From positions 51,513 to 115,512 of the forward strand of contig JAFDXG010000049.1 in the NCBI GenBank assembly GCA_018268105.1: a stretch of 64,000 nt of DNA. Direction: 5' to 3'. Position numbers and translations under genes: made by a program. Under the pieces are notes generated by a model. That model did not search any database and was not told the origin of the DNA. It saw only the letters and a program-made list of their open reading frames with translations. This document shows, in pieces, positions 24,896-33,936 of this stretch (position 1 is the first letter of the stretch; each line of letters begins with the position of its first letter). Source of the DNA: Bacteroidota bacterium (GTDB taxonomy: Bacteria; Bacteroidota; Bacteroidia; Chitinophagales; Chitinophagaceae).

Positions 24896-26320
24896 ATGAA
24901 CAAAAACAGGATTCTTTTTTTCTTCTTGTGCCTTGTGTATTTATCTCACAGTTATGCCCAGCCGCAAACGATGTTTACCTCCATACCGCTCAGCAATCTT
25001 GACGCTTTTAATCGCCCCGGTACTAATTGGTCTATTGCCGGTAATGCTGCAGCAGATATTAATTCAGAGGGAATTTTGAATACGGTACCGGGGACAGGAG
25101 TAGTAGTGAATCTCATTTCGCAAAAAGATAATACACACCTGATCACCAGGCAGCAATTTGGTGATATAGAGCTGGAATTAGACTTTATGATGCCCAAAGG
25201 GTCCAATTCAGGTATCTATCTGCAGGGACGGTATGAAGTTCAGTTGTTTGACAGTTGGGGTAATATTGATCCCACTTATGCTGACTGTGGCGGGATTTAT
25301 CAGCGATGGGATGAAAAACGTCCTGGTAATATGAAGGGATATGAAGGTATACCTCCGCTGATGAATACAGCCAAAGCTCCGGGGTTGTGGCAACATATAC
25401 GTATCAAATTCCGTGCTCCGCGGTTTGACAGCCAGGGAAAGAAAACTGAAAATGCCCGTTTTGAAGAAGTATATCTCAATGGAGTATTGATACAACTACA
25501 AGTGGAAGTAACAGGACCCACACGTGCAGCAGCTTATGAAGATGAACAACCGGAAGGTCCGTTAATGTTGCAGGGCGATCATGGAAATGTGGCTTTCAGA
25601 AATATTTCATACCGTTCATTGACGGGACAAAATACAACTCCAGCAGACACCGACCTCCCAGATCCTATAATAGTGAAAGCTATTGGCAGGCCTTATCTGC
25701 TCAGAAGTTTCATTAACTATAAAGATAAATTACTTACCCATGGTATCTCTGTAGGAGATCCCAGGCAGGTGAATTATTCTTATGATATGAAACAGGGCGC
25801 TTTGTTCCAGGTTTGGCGGGGGCAGTTTGCTAATGCAACCGATTTGTGGCATGACAGGGGAGAACCTTACCAGCGTATTGTGCCAATGGGTAGTGTAATC
25901 GTTTTGTCAGACGCGCCTGCTTTTGCGGTATTGCCGGATGTAAATACCACTAAATGGCCGGAAGCCGTAGCGTTTGACGATATGCATAATAAAGGATATA
26001 CTCTTGACGCACTACGTGCACCTTCATTTAAATACAGCTTCAATAATATGAATGTTACCGACAAAATATCGGTACCCGATGCTACAGGGGTGACCCGAAG
26101 CATAACGGTTGTAAATGCCCTGGCTGATTTGTATATCCGGGTCGTTGCCGGCGAAAAAATTGAATCATTGGGCAATGACTTGTATGCAGTAAATGACAGA
26201 CAGTTTTATGTTGCAACAGGTGGAAAATTGAAACCTGTTATCAGGAAATTGGGTAACAGCCAGGAATTGCTGATTCCCGTAAAATCAAATGAACCTGTAA
26301 CTTATTCCCTTATCTGGTAA
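24896..26320 (+). CDS. DUF1080 (3-keto-disaccharide hydrolase) protein, two-domain
   Basis: 474 residues with a signal peptide (MNKNRILFFFLCLVYLSHSYAQ). The N-terminal domain (about 25-230) is the lectin-like DUF1080/3keto-disac_hyd fold, with 'FGDIELELDFMMPKGSNSGIYLQGRYEVQL' (seen as NSGIYLQGRYEVQL), 'CGGIYQRW' and 'PLMLQGDHGNVAFRNI'. Members cleave 3-keto-glycosides made by C3 dehydrogenases. A second domain (about 235-474) is of a type I do not recognise and is beta-rich. The downstream propeller-cupredoxin gene starts 12 bases after the stop, so the two are one operon. It is exported, probably periplasmic. Confidence 0.85.
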   Translation: MNKNRILFFFLCLVYLSHSYAQPQTMFTSIPLSNLDAFNRPGTNWSIAGNAAADINSEGILNTVPGTGVVVNLISQKDNTHLITRQQFGDIELELDFMMPKGSNSGIYLQGRYEVQLFDSWGNIDPTYADCGGIYQRWDEKRPGNMKGYEGIPPLMNTAKAPGLWQHIRIKFRAPRFDSQGKKTENARFEEVYLNGVLIQLQVEVTGPTRAAAYEDEQPEGPLMLQGDHGNVAFRNISYRSLTGQNTTPADTDLPDPIIVKAIGRPYLLRSFINYKDKLLTHGISVGDPRQVNYSYDMKQGALFQVWRGQFANATDLWHDRGEPYQRIVPMGSVIVLSDAPAFAVLPDVNTTKWPEAVAFDDMHNKGYTLDALRAPSFKYSFNNMNVTDKISVPDATGVTRSITVVNALADLYIRVVAGEKIESLGNDLYAVNDRQFYVATGGKLKPVIRKLGNSQELLIPVKSNEPVTYSLIW

Positions 26321-26332
26321 TTTTCGATTGAT

Positions 26333-28375
26333 ATGACAATTCAATATAAAAAACTAAATGCAATTACAAAGCGTATCGTTGCTGTTTTCCTCTGTATTTA
26401 TGTGCTGGGAATAGCCACCGCTTTTGCGCAGAAAGACACAGCGGTGCATGTGCAAAAGGAAGATGATTTTTATAAAATCCTTTCTGTGCCCATCCCTGAT
26501 AATATTTTACTTGAAGTAGGAGGCATGACTTTTTTGCCTAATGACGAGCTGGCTGTATCTACCCGCAGGGGTGAAGTATGGATCATCAGCAATCCTTATA
26601 TGAAAAACGGCGCTATGCCGCGCTACCGCCTCTTTGCCCAGGGAATGCATGAAGTGCTGGGGTTGAACTATATCAGAGGAGATATTTACGCTGTGCAACG
26701 TTCTGAACTTACCCGCCTGCGCGATTTGAATGGTGATGGAGAAGCTGATGAATATAAAACCATATATAGCTGGCCACTTGCAGGCAACTATCATGAGTTT
26801 GCTTATGGGCCAGTGCTGGATAAGGATGGTAATATGATAATAACATTAAACGTTGCATGGGTAGGCGATCATGGCGAGAGTTTATCAAAGTGGCATGGCT
26901 GGATGATAAAGATTTCTCCCGATGGAAAGATGAAGCCCTTTGCTGCGGGTATGCGTTCGCCGGCGGCTTTTGCGCTTAATGATAAAGGAGATATTTTTTA
27001 TTCGGAAAACCAGGGTGACTGGGTAGGGTCGGGGAGTATAACCCACGTGGCTGAAGGGGATTTTCTTGGGAATCCTGCAAGCCTTGTTTGGTCAGGATTG
27101 CCGGAATCGAATGTAAAACTTAAGAAAGAAGATATACCGGATACCAACGAACCAAAATATGATGTAGCAAAACGTGTCCCCGGTCTTAAGCCGCCTTCTG
27201 TCTGGTTTCCGCATACCATTCTTGGTATATCCACTTCCGGCATACTCAACTATGATGACAAAGGAAAGATGGGGCCTTTTGCGGGACAGCTTTTTGTAGG
27301 TGACCAGGGACAGAGTAAGATCATGCGTGTGTTTCTTGAGCAGGTAAAAGGCGTATACCAGGGGGTAGTGTTTCCTTTTCGGGAAGGATTTTCTTCCGGT
27401 ATACTACGCATGAACTGGGGATCGGACGGCAGCATGTTTGTAGGTATGACATCAAGAGGATGGGGCGCAACCGGCAGAGCGCCATATGGCCTGCAAAGAC
27501 TTTCGTGGAATGGCAAAACTCCATTTGAAATGAAAACCATAGAAGCCCGTCCTGATGGTTTTGAAATTACATTTACACAACCCGTGGATATTACTGCAGC
27601 GCGGGACGGATCTTCTTATGCTGTTACAAGATTTACCTATCAGTATCATCACAATTACGGGAGCCCTATTATTAATTCCGGGGTTTGTCCTGTCAGGGCG
27701 ATAGAAGTATCACCAGACCGGATGAAAGTGAGATTGGTAGTAGACAGCCTGAAGCTGGGATATATTCATGAGATCAAAGCGGAAGGTGTATTGTCTGCCG
27801 ACCGTAATACCCTGCTGCACAATTTCGGATACTATACGCTCAACCAGATACCTGATGGTGATAAGCTGGCTGTAACGGATGCCAACAAAGTGCAGCCAAT
27901 GAGTCATCATCATACAATGAATAATACCGGTAAAACAGCACCTTCTGCAACAGCGGTAAGCGCTAAACATCTCACCCGGATACCGGCTTCCTGGAAGAAT
28001 AAGGTAGACCGAACGCTCACAATGGGCACGAAACCGGGATTGAAATTTGACAAAACAACGCTTACCGTAAAAGCAGGTGAGCATGTAAAGCTGGTGTTTA
28101 ACAACAACGATGATATGATGCATAATATAGTAATTACTCGTCCAGGTACTGCTAATACTGTAGGAGAAGCGGCAACCAAACTGGGGCTGGCAGGAGAAAG
28201 AGTATCCTATGTACCTGCGATGCAGGATGTGCTTTTCCATACCACACTGTTAGAGCCTACAAAGTCAGAAACCATATATTTCACTGCCCCGGATCAGCCC
28301 GGGCAGTATCCTTATATATGCACTTTCCCGGGGCATTACCTGGCAATGCGGGGGGTATTGGTGGTTACGAAATAG
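26333..28375 (+). CDS. Beta-propeller dehydrogenase-like protein fused to a cupredoxin domain
   Basis: 680 residues with a signal peptide (cleavage after about residue 33, ATAFA). Residues about 45-400 form a beta-propeller of the glucose/sorbosone dehydrogenase kind ('LRDLNGDGEADEY', 'AAGMRSPAAFALNDKGDIFYSENQG'). A linker domain follows, then a C-terminal plastocyanin/azurin domain (about 560-680). There the copper ligands are visible: His in 'DDMMHNIVI', then Cys, His and Met in 'YICTFPGHYLAMRG'. It could pass electrons from sugar oxidation to the copper site. It is translationally close (12 bases) to the DUF1080 gene and converges with the sugar isomerase gene after 7 bases. Confidence 0.85.
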   Translation: MTIQYKKLNAITKRIVAVFLCIYVLGIATAFAQKDTAVHVQKEDDFYKILSVPIPDNILLEVGGMTFLPNDELAVSTRRGEVWIISNPYMKNGAMPRYRLFAQGMHEVLGLNYIRGDIYAVQRSELTRLRDLNGDGEADEYKTIYSWPLAGNYHEFAYGPVLDKDGNMIITLNVAWVGDHGESLSKWHGWMIKISPDGKMKPFAAGMRSPAAFALNDKGDIFYSENQGDWVGSGSITHVAEGDFLGNPASLVWSGLPESNVKLKKEDIPDTNEPKYDVAKRVPGLKPPSVWFPHTILGISTSGILNYDDKGKMGPFAGQLFVGDQGQSKIMRVFLEQVKGVYQGVVFPFREGFSSGILRMNWGSDGSMFVGMTSRGWGATGRAPYGLQRLSWNGKTPFEMKTIEARPDGFEITFTQPVDITAARDGSSYAVTRFTYQYHHNYGSPIINSGVCPVRAIEVSPDRMKVRLVVDSLKLGYIHEIKAEGVLSADRNTLLHNFGYYTLNQIPDGDKLAVTDANKVQPMSHHHTMNNTGKTAPSATAVSAKHLTRIPASWKNKVDRTLTMGTKPGLKFDKTTLTVKAGEHVKLVFNNNDDMMHNIVITRPGTANTVGEAATKLGLAGERVSYVPAMQDVLFHTTLLEPTKSETIYFTAPDQPGQYPYICTFPGHYLAMRGVLVVTK

Positions 28376-28382
28376 ATTTAAA

Positions 28383-29285
28383 TCAGGCAGATTTCCTGCC
28401 TATTGCTATACCATTTTTAATTAAGTAGTCATAACTTTCTTTCAATGCATCAAATATATTGCCTGTAGTTTTATCCATCTCTACGATCATCCATTCGGTA
28501 TTTCCGTTTGCTGCTTTTGCAATAGCCGGAAAATCCTGAACTCCTTTGCCAACAGCTACCATTGGATCTGGATAATCATCCATTAAGGAATCATGCCATA
28601 CTGCTGGGCCGTCTTTGATATGCAGCATTGTTGCACGTTTCCCGAATTTTTTAACTATTGCTGCCGGATCCTGTCCTGCAACTTTTACCCAGTAGGTATC
28701 AATTTCGAAAAAAATATCCGGTTCAACAGATTCTAATAGGACTTCATAAACAAAACGATTTCCTACTTTGTTGCGAAACTCCCACCAATGGTTATGAAGA
28801 CCAAATTGCAGCCCATTGGCTTTTGCAAAACGATTGGCCTCATTATAAATAGTTATCAATTGCCTGGTTCCTTCAAGAGAACTATAGCGGATATCTTCAG
28901 GCCAGCCATGCCAGATCATTTTTTTACAACCCAGCAATTTAGCTGTTTCAAGGAAAACATTTTTTTGATTGCCAATAGGTAATTCAACATGTGCAGAACA
29001 TGCATATAACCCTGCATTCTTTATTTGCTGTGCCGCTTGTTTTACTGAAATATTTTTTGGCCAAAAAGCAGTTTCTACTGCTTCAAAGCCAATATCGGCA
29101 ATCTGTTTTAAAGTGGATGAAATATCCGTTTCAATTTCTTTTTTTACAGAATACAACTGTACCGCAATTTTAGCAGGTTCTTTAGCAGGCATAGTTTTAC
29201 AGAATCCTGATAACAGGGGAGAGGAAGAGAAAGAAGTGCTTAAAGCTCCCAGGCTGCTCAACTGAAGAAATTTTTTTCTGTTCAT
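28383..29285 (-). CDS. Sugar phosphate isomerase/epimerase (xylose-isomerase-like TIM barrel)
   Basis: 300 residues from the ATG at 29285 (MNRKKFLQLSSLGALS), which opens an export signal; the longer frame to 29360 would block it. The AP_endonuc_2/xylose-isomerase-like barrel shows 'LQFGLHNHWWEF' with metal-binding His, 'FEIDTYWVKVAGQDP' with Glu and Asp, 'ATMLHIKDG' and 'EWMIVEMDKT'. Such barrels sit beside DUF1080 and Gfo/Idh/MocA genes and act as isomerases, epimerases or keto-glycoside lyases. Its exact substrate is unknown. The 7-base gap to the convergent propeller gene leaves no room for a separate terminator. Confidence 0.87.
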   Translation of the reverse strand: MNRKKFLQLSSLGALSTSFSSSPLLSGFCKTMPAKEPAKIAVQLYSVKKEIETDISSTLKQIADIGFEAVETAFWPKNISVKQAAQQIKNAGLYACSAHVELPIGNQKNVFLETAKLLGCKKMIWHGWPEDIRYSSLEGTRQLITIYNEANRFAKANGLQFGLHNHWWEFRNKVGNRFVYEVLLESVEPDIFFEIDTYWVKVAGQDPAAIVKKFGKRATMLHIKDGPAVWHDSLMDDYPDPMVAVGKGVQDFPAIAKAANGNTEWMIVEMDKTTGNIFDALKESYDYLIKNGIAIGRKSA

Positions 29286-29837
29286 TGCATTCAATGTTAT
29301 CATAAATGTAACACAAAAAAAACCTAGTTGTAGCTTGATTATATCCTTCAAAATTAGCATATTAAAATGCAGGCTTTTGGTTATAGGATATGCATGTTAA
29401 ACCTTAAAGCTACAGTTAATGGTTGGGTACATATTATATCTTCCTTACGAGCCGCTTTGCGTATTCCTAAAAATCGTTCTGTAGGCTGGTGTATTGCTGT
29501 CACCTCTGACAGGTCTATATGAATTGAGGGTAATTACAATTGGCATTGTCTCGTATTGCAATCACCAGAAAAAAAGGGTATAAAAAAGTGTTGATATAAT
29601 ACCTAATGTATTTATTAGCTCCTGACTGCTTTGACTATTTAGTAATGTAAGTAATTATACTGCCCCCGCTGTATATGGAAAAATCAACCTGGGAAATGCA
29701 ATAAATATACAACTGGTCTTTTTGATAACGTTTCTTTCACAAAAGTGTTTATTATTGTTTACTAATTGAATTAAAAAAATACGCAGTTTTGCAAAAAATA
29801 TTTATACTTTCTGTTTATGATTACCGTTAGTACTCTT
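29286..29837. other. Intergenic region, little recognisable content
   Basis: Separates two divergently transcribed genes. Only a short perfect hairpin CTGTCA-CCTC-TGACAG (29497-29512) stands out. No exact TAnnTTTG promoter was found close to the deacetylase start. Confidence 0.4.
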
Positions 29838-30695
29838 ATGAAAAACCTGTTGCTATTTTTATCAGTTATCTTTTCAGCATTTACCATTTCATGTAAACCT
29901 AATGCCGGAGAAGTTGAAACAACTTCCACACCAAAAAGAGATTCAGTTCAGCAGAAAGTAGTTATTCCCCAATTATCCGACACACTTATAAATGCTGCGG
30001 CCATTTTATCCAAGACTCAGGTACCAATATTATGTTATCACCAGATCAGGGACTGGCGCCCCACAGATTCTAAATCAGCCAGGGAAATTATTGTGCCGCC
30101 AGATGTATTCAGGAGTCAAATAAAAATACTTGCGGATAGTGGGTTTCATACTATATTGCCCGACGACCTGTATGCATATCTTACTAAAGGCACCCCCCTT
30201 CCTGAAAAGCCGGTGATGCTTACTTACGATGACGGTGATGTAGATCAGTATAATATTGCAGCGCCGGAAATGGCAAAATATGGTTTTAAAGGTGTGTACT
30301 TTGTGATGACGGTATCTCTTGGACGTTCTATATATATGACAAAGGAGCAGATAAAAAAGCTTTCTGATGATGGCAACGTTATTGCTTCGCATACCTGGGA
30401 TCACCACGACGTACGGCACTATTCTGAGGTTGATTGGGACAAACAACTCACCTCCTCTGTAAAAGAATTGGAGAAAATAACAAGTAAACCTGTAAAATAT
30501 TTTGCCTATCCATTTGGAGCCTGGAATAAAGCTGCTATACCAGCCTTGAAAAAGAGAAATATTGTTGCAGCATTTCAATTGTCTACAAAGATGGATCCGG
30601 ATGATCCTCTCTATACAATCCGGCGAATGATAGTTCCCGGTAGCTGGAGCGCATCTACTATGCTGAAAGCTATGAGGCGAACCTTTAAGGAGTAA
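29838..30695 (+). CDS. Lipoprotein polysaccharide deacetylase (NodB domain)
   Basis: 285 residues from the ATG at 29838. The lipobox FTISC (about residues 15-19) makes it a lipoprotein. The NodB homology domain (about 60-285) has motif 1 TYDDGDVDQY with the metal and base aspartates, motif 2 'SHTWDHHDVRHY' (H-x-x-x-H type), and 'YFAYPFGAWN' as motif 3. It removes acetyl groups from a cell-surface or environmental glycan and belongs to carbohydrate esterase family 4. It stands alone, followed by dusB. Confidence 0.9.
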   Translation: MKNLLLFLSVIFSAFTISCKPNAGEVETTSTPKRDSVQQKVVIPQLSDTLINAAAILSKTQVPILCYHQIRDWRPTDSKSAREIIVPPDVFRSQIKILADSGFHTILPDDLYAYLTKGTPLPEKPVMLTYDDGDVDQYNIAAPEMAKYGFKGVYFVMTVSLGRSIYMTKEQIKKLSDDGNVIASHTWDHHDVRHYSEVDWDKQLTSSVKELEKITSKPVKYFAYPFGAWNKAAIPALKKRNIVAAFQLSTKMDPDDPLYTIRRMIVPGSWSASTMLKAMRRTFKE

Positions 30696-30788
30696 TGAGG
30701 CTTTTGTCTTGGGGTGATAAGCAATCAGCGAAATGAGCAAGATGTGGATACTCGCAATTTTATAGCCTATAAACCTGCTAAAAACTCA

Positions 30789-30866
30789 CTGCCTACAGCC
30801 TATTGTTCCATGTCCCAAGCCCCAAGCCCATTGATCATAACCCACAGCTACCAGCCTCCAGCCAAC
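30789..30866. repeat. C-rich degenerate short-repeat tract (AGCC units)
   Basis: Runs of 'CAAGCCC' and 'CCAGCC'-like 6-8-base units upstream of dusB, strongly C-rich on the plus strand. The tract stops just before TACATTTG (30881-30888), the likely dusB -7 element. Confidence 0.5.
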
Positions 30867-30936
30867 TCGTAAACTAATCGTACATTTGCAAATTAAAAAA
30901 TTGAGTTTGCCGGTTGGTAAAACCGGACGCTTTGCT

Positions 30937-31974
30937 ATGGTAAAAATAGACAACATCACACTTCCTGCATTTCCACTTCTGCTTGCTCCGATGGAGGATG
31001 TGAGTGATCCACCCTTTCGGGCCGTATGTAAAGATAATGGTGCCGATCTGATGTATACTGAATTTATCTCCAGCGAAGGGTTGATTCGTGATGCCATCAA
31101 AAGCAGAAAGAAGCTGGATATTTTTGATTATGAAAGACCAATAGGTATTCAGATATTTGGTGGTGATGAAGATAGCCTATCCCTTGCCGCAAAAATTGTT
31201 GAAGTTACAAATCCTGATCTGCTTGATATTAATTTTGGGTGTCCGGTAAAAAAAGTGGCATTGAAAGGGGCAGGCGCCGGAGTGTTGAAAGATATTGATT
31301 TGATGGTTAGGCTGACCTCTGCAGTAGTTAAATCAACCCATCTCCCCGTAACAGTAAAAACAAGACTGGGCTGGGATGATAATACGAAAAATATTGAGGA
31401 GGTTGCTGAGCGGCTCCAGGATGTTGGAATTAAAGCACTCGCTATACATGGACGAACTCGTACACAAATGTATAAAGGAACGGCAGATTGGTCGCTGATT
31501 GGGAAAGTAAAAAATAATCCTCGTATCAGTATCCCCATTTTTGGAAATGGTGATATTGATTCCCCCGAAAAAGCGTTGGAATATAAAAACCGTTATGGTG
31601 TTGATGGCATTATGATTGGGAGGGCCGCAATAGGATACCCCTGGATTTTTAATGAAATCAAACAATATCTTGAAACCGGGACACATAAATCGCCTCCTGA
31701 CCTGAATGAACGTATTGCAGTATGCCGAAAGCATTTGCATAAATCGGTAGAATGGAAAGGCCCAATTGTTGGAATACTTGAAATGCGTAGACATTATGCC
31801 AATTACCTCAAAGGATTACCCAATATCAAAGAGTTCAGGCAACGACTTGTGGTATTGAATACTACAGAAGAAATTGATGCGGTATTGGATGAAATAGTTT
31901 CCTATTATGATGGATTTATTTTTGAAAAAACTCCGATCGAACTGGTGAATTACCACGAAAAATGTCCTGTTTAG
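30937..31974 (+). CDS. dusB: tRNA-dihydrouridine synthase DusB
   Basis: 345 residues starting at MVKIDNITLP, the family's usual beginning. A TTG 51 bases upstream coincides with the -7 element (30881-30888) and is rejected. The FMN-binding barrel shows 'LLLAPMEDVSDPPFR', 'IQIFGGDEDSL', 'DINFGCPVKKV' with the catalytic cysteine, 'VKTRLGWDD', 'IHGRTRTQMYKG' and 'GIMIGRAAIG'. It reduces uridine in tRNA using NADPH. It is preceded by the C-rich AGCC tract and followed by a long non-coding region. Confidence 0.95.
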   Translation: MVKIDNITLPAFPLLLAPMEDVSDPPFRAVCKDNGADLMYTEFISSEGLIRDAIKSRKKLDIFDYERPIGIQIFGGDEDSLSLAAKIVEVTNPDLLDINFGCPVKKVALKGAGAGVLKDIDLMVRLTSAVVKSTHLPVTVKTRLGWDDNTKNIEEVAERLQDVGIKALAIHGRTRTQMYKGTADWSLIGKVKNNPRISIPIFGNGDIDSPEKALEYKNRYGVDGIMIGRAAIGYPWIFNEIKQYLETGTHKSPPDLNERIAVCRKHLHKSVEWKGPIVGILEMRRHYANYLKGLPNIKEFRQRLVVLNTTEEIDAVLDEIVSYYDGFIFEKTPIELVNYHEKCPV

Positions 31975-32338
31975 TACCTGTGACGTATAATTTGCATTAG
32001 CATTTGGTAACAATACCATCCAGTGAGTGGAAAATGTAGACTCTGACTTCAGGTTTTCATCATTTTATTTTTTTCTTTATATACGTAGAATTACTTCTCT
32101 CCGGGGAAATATCTGCAATGAATCTCCTTTATTTTTTATTCAGGTAATGTTGATTTATAACTAAATAGATAAAAATTACCTGTTCCGTTATACTATGGTA
32201 ACAGCATAGTATAATATATATAGGGTAGTTTTCCTAACATCGTAGAGCGATCATTACAAAACAATCATAGAACTGCCTATTTCGCAGGGGGCAGTTTTGG
32301 CTTTTCTTTGTGTAACAAATCCAATAATTCCGAACCAA
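31975..32338. other. Non-coding region after dusB
   Basis: AT-rich with no gene seen. An inverted repeat AACTGCC (32271-32277)/GGCAGTT (32290-32296) followed by T-rich sequence may be a weak terminator. It leads into the candidate RNA promoter at 32339. Confidence 0.4.
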
Positions 32339-32346
32339 TATCTTTG
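32339..32346 (+). promoter_or_regulatory. -7 element of a candidate RNA (TATCTTTG)
   Basis: TATCTTTG fits TAnnTTTG exactly and is identical to the -7 element at 683-690. The TTG upstream is at non-ideal spacing (28 bases). Confidence 0.45.
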
Positions 32347-32351
32347 AAAAC

Positions 32352-32576
32352 CATCACCGGTTAAACGCCGGGAAAATCCAAAATCCGTTATCTAAATCCA
32401 AAATCCGAATCCAAAATCCAATACCTAAGTAAAAACAGCAATGTATTTTAACCGTCCAGAAAAAATCATTGCAAGATGAACAGCAACAGAAAATGGAACC
32501 CAGGATGAAGCAGCCTTCATCGATGTAATTCCTCAATGACCTAATATTACTTTCCATTTTCTGTTGCTTTTTTTAT
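32352..32576 (+). ncRNA. Candidate small RNA with AAATCC array and long terminator hairpin
   Basis: After TATCTTTG, a short CCGG-TTAAACG-CCGG hairpin (32357-32371) is followed by seven AAATCC-like units (32373-32430). A perfect 17-bp stem then pairs 32482-32498 with 32552-32568, followed by a T-run. Inside its apical part is a second perfect hairpin, GATGAAG (32504-32510)/CTTCATC (32515-32521). No ORF fits. The layout (TATCTTTG, GC hairpin, ATCC array, strong 3' stem) resembles the candidate at 695. The 3' stem could alternatively be just a terminator. Confidence 0.45.
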
Positions 32577-32917
32577 TTATTTTATCAACAACATTTTTTG
32601 GGTATCAATCATTTTCCCGTTAGTCAAAAGGGTAGGGTGATCTATTACTGCAGCGAGCACAGTTGCATCTTTTTAAAAAGTTCCAATGATACCCGGAGTG
32701 ATATAATATTTCTTTTTATGCATCCCGGCTGTATCGTAAATTACATTTTGAGCGTTTCTTATCTCTTCCCGGAAAAAATTAATTCATTATAGTGTTATAT
32801 TTAAAAAGGTTAGGCATATTTTGAGTTAATGAAGTATCTGAGTAGAGGGTAATTATAATTGAGGCATCGGTATAATGGTATTTAAATTGCCGATTCTGTA
32901 TAAGAAGATATTAATTA

Positions 32918-33232
32918 TTACGCCTGCGCTGTAGGACCGCCAAAGTTCATGGGTATCTGAATTTCTTCTATATCCTGTATCGGACCGTTTGCAGCTTCGT
33001 ATTTTTTTACATTATCTATGAGGGCTTTCATGAACCGTTTGGCATGCTGAGGAGTAAGGATCATACGGGATTTTACTTTACTCTTGGGGGTGCCGGGCAT
33101 TACGTTCACAAAATCTACCACAAACTCTGCATGACTGTGTGTAATGATAGCGAGATTTGCATATATACCTTCTGCAATTTCTTCGGAAATTTCAATATTT
33201 AACTGGTTAGGTTGCTGTGGTTGATCTGCCAT
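32918..33232 (-). CDS. DUF3467 family protein
   Basis: 104 residues beginning MADQPQQPNQLNIE, the family's normal start; an upstream ATG at 33280 would add an unrelated hydrophobic leader. Seen are 'EGIYANLAIITHSHAEFVVDFVNVMPG' (read as YANLAIITHS and EFVVDFVNVMPG) and 'SRMILTPQHAKRFMKAL', which define this small cytoplasmic family. The function is unknown. TACATTTG on the minus strand (33254-33247) is a likely -7 element, about 15 bases before the start codon. Confidence 0.9.
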   Translation of the reverse strand: MADQPQQPNQLNIEISEEIAEGIYANLAIITHSHAEFVVDFVNVMPGTPKSKVKSRMILTPQHAKRFMKALIDNVKKYEAANGPIQDIEEIQIPMNFGGPTAQA

Positions 33233-33254
33233 AAAATGTATTTCTGCAAATGTA

Positions 33255-33870
33255 AATAAGAATATGCAGCTTAAGATCACAATTCAGATTTTTGCATTTT
33301 ACTAAGTTTCTCTTGAATATGTATTTTTTTTTAGTCAGGAGGAACTCTCCCAAAATTTTTTTATTTGATCCATTTTGTACTTTATGAATGAAAAATTTCC
33401 TGTACGTTTGGGAAGAGGGGTAGTTCCCGGTTAATTCCAGCAATCTGAAAATGGTCCTATTGTACAGATTCAGCAAAGTCACGAATGCTCGAATATGTAG
33501 CGGAGATTCGTGACTAATTGTAAGAGAATTGTACCTTAATAAAGGATTTGATCTGAAAATATCACTTCTGCAAGGGGTTTGGTAAGAATTTTTTCAAAAT
33601 GTTTGCAGTTTTTAGATACAAAGTACAATTATACGTATTTTATACACAAACACATCGCAGGCACATTCGTATGATCATAGCCTAGTAGAAAAATATATGT
33701 GCAGTTAAACAGCAAACCTTAATTTTAAAGGGTAGTGGGCTTTGATTTATCGAGTTATCTATAGCTCAAAGTTCAGAGCCTGTTGCCTGATATTACAATC
33801 CGCAATCGTTTGACTTTTCGTTTTTTTGCAAAACCTGCATCCTTACAGAAAATTATAGTGTGAAGGCAAT
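33255..33870. other. Long intergenic region upstream of nagB
   Basis: About 600 bases without a credible gene. It contains the palindrome at 33478-33514. The rest is AT-rich and shows nothing else I can name. Confidence 0.45.
33478..33514. repeat. REP-like palindrome
   Basis: GTCACGAAT (33478-33486) and ATTCGTGAC (33506-33514) are perfect 9-bp arms around a 19-base loop that can add three more pairs (CTC/GAG). A single copy is seen in this window; it looks like a repetitive extragenic palindrome. Confidence 0.45.
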
Positions 33871-33878
33871 TACATTTG
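33871..33878 (+). promoter_or_regulatory. nagB: Likely nagB -7 element (TACATTTG)
   Basis: An exact TAnnTTTG match 58 bases before the start codon. No TTG lies at the ideal spacing. Confidence 0.5.
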
Positions 33879-33936
33879 TGGAAAATTGAAATTATATTAG
33901 CACACAAATAATCACAATTAAAACTATTCATTAACC

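Noticed and set aside
32598..32792. 64-residue ORF after the third RNA candidate
   Set aside because: Cysteine- and aromatic-rich random-looking translation with no promoter or family signal.
33207..33482. 91-residue minus-strand ORF upstream of DUF3467
   Set aside because: Overlaps the DUF3467 start and promoter in another frame; composition is typical of AT-rich non-coding DNA.
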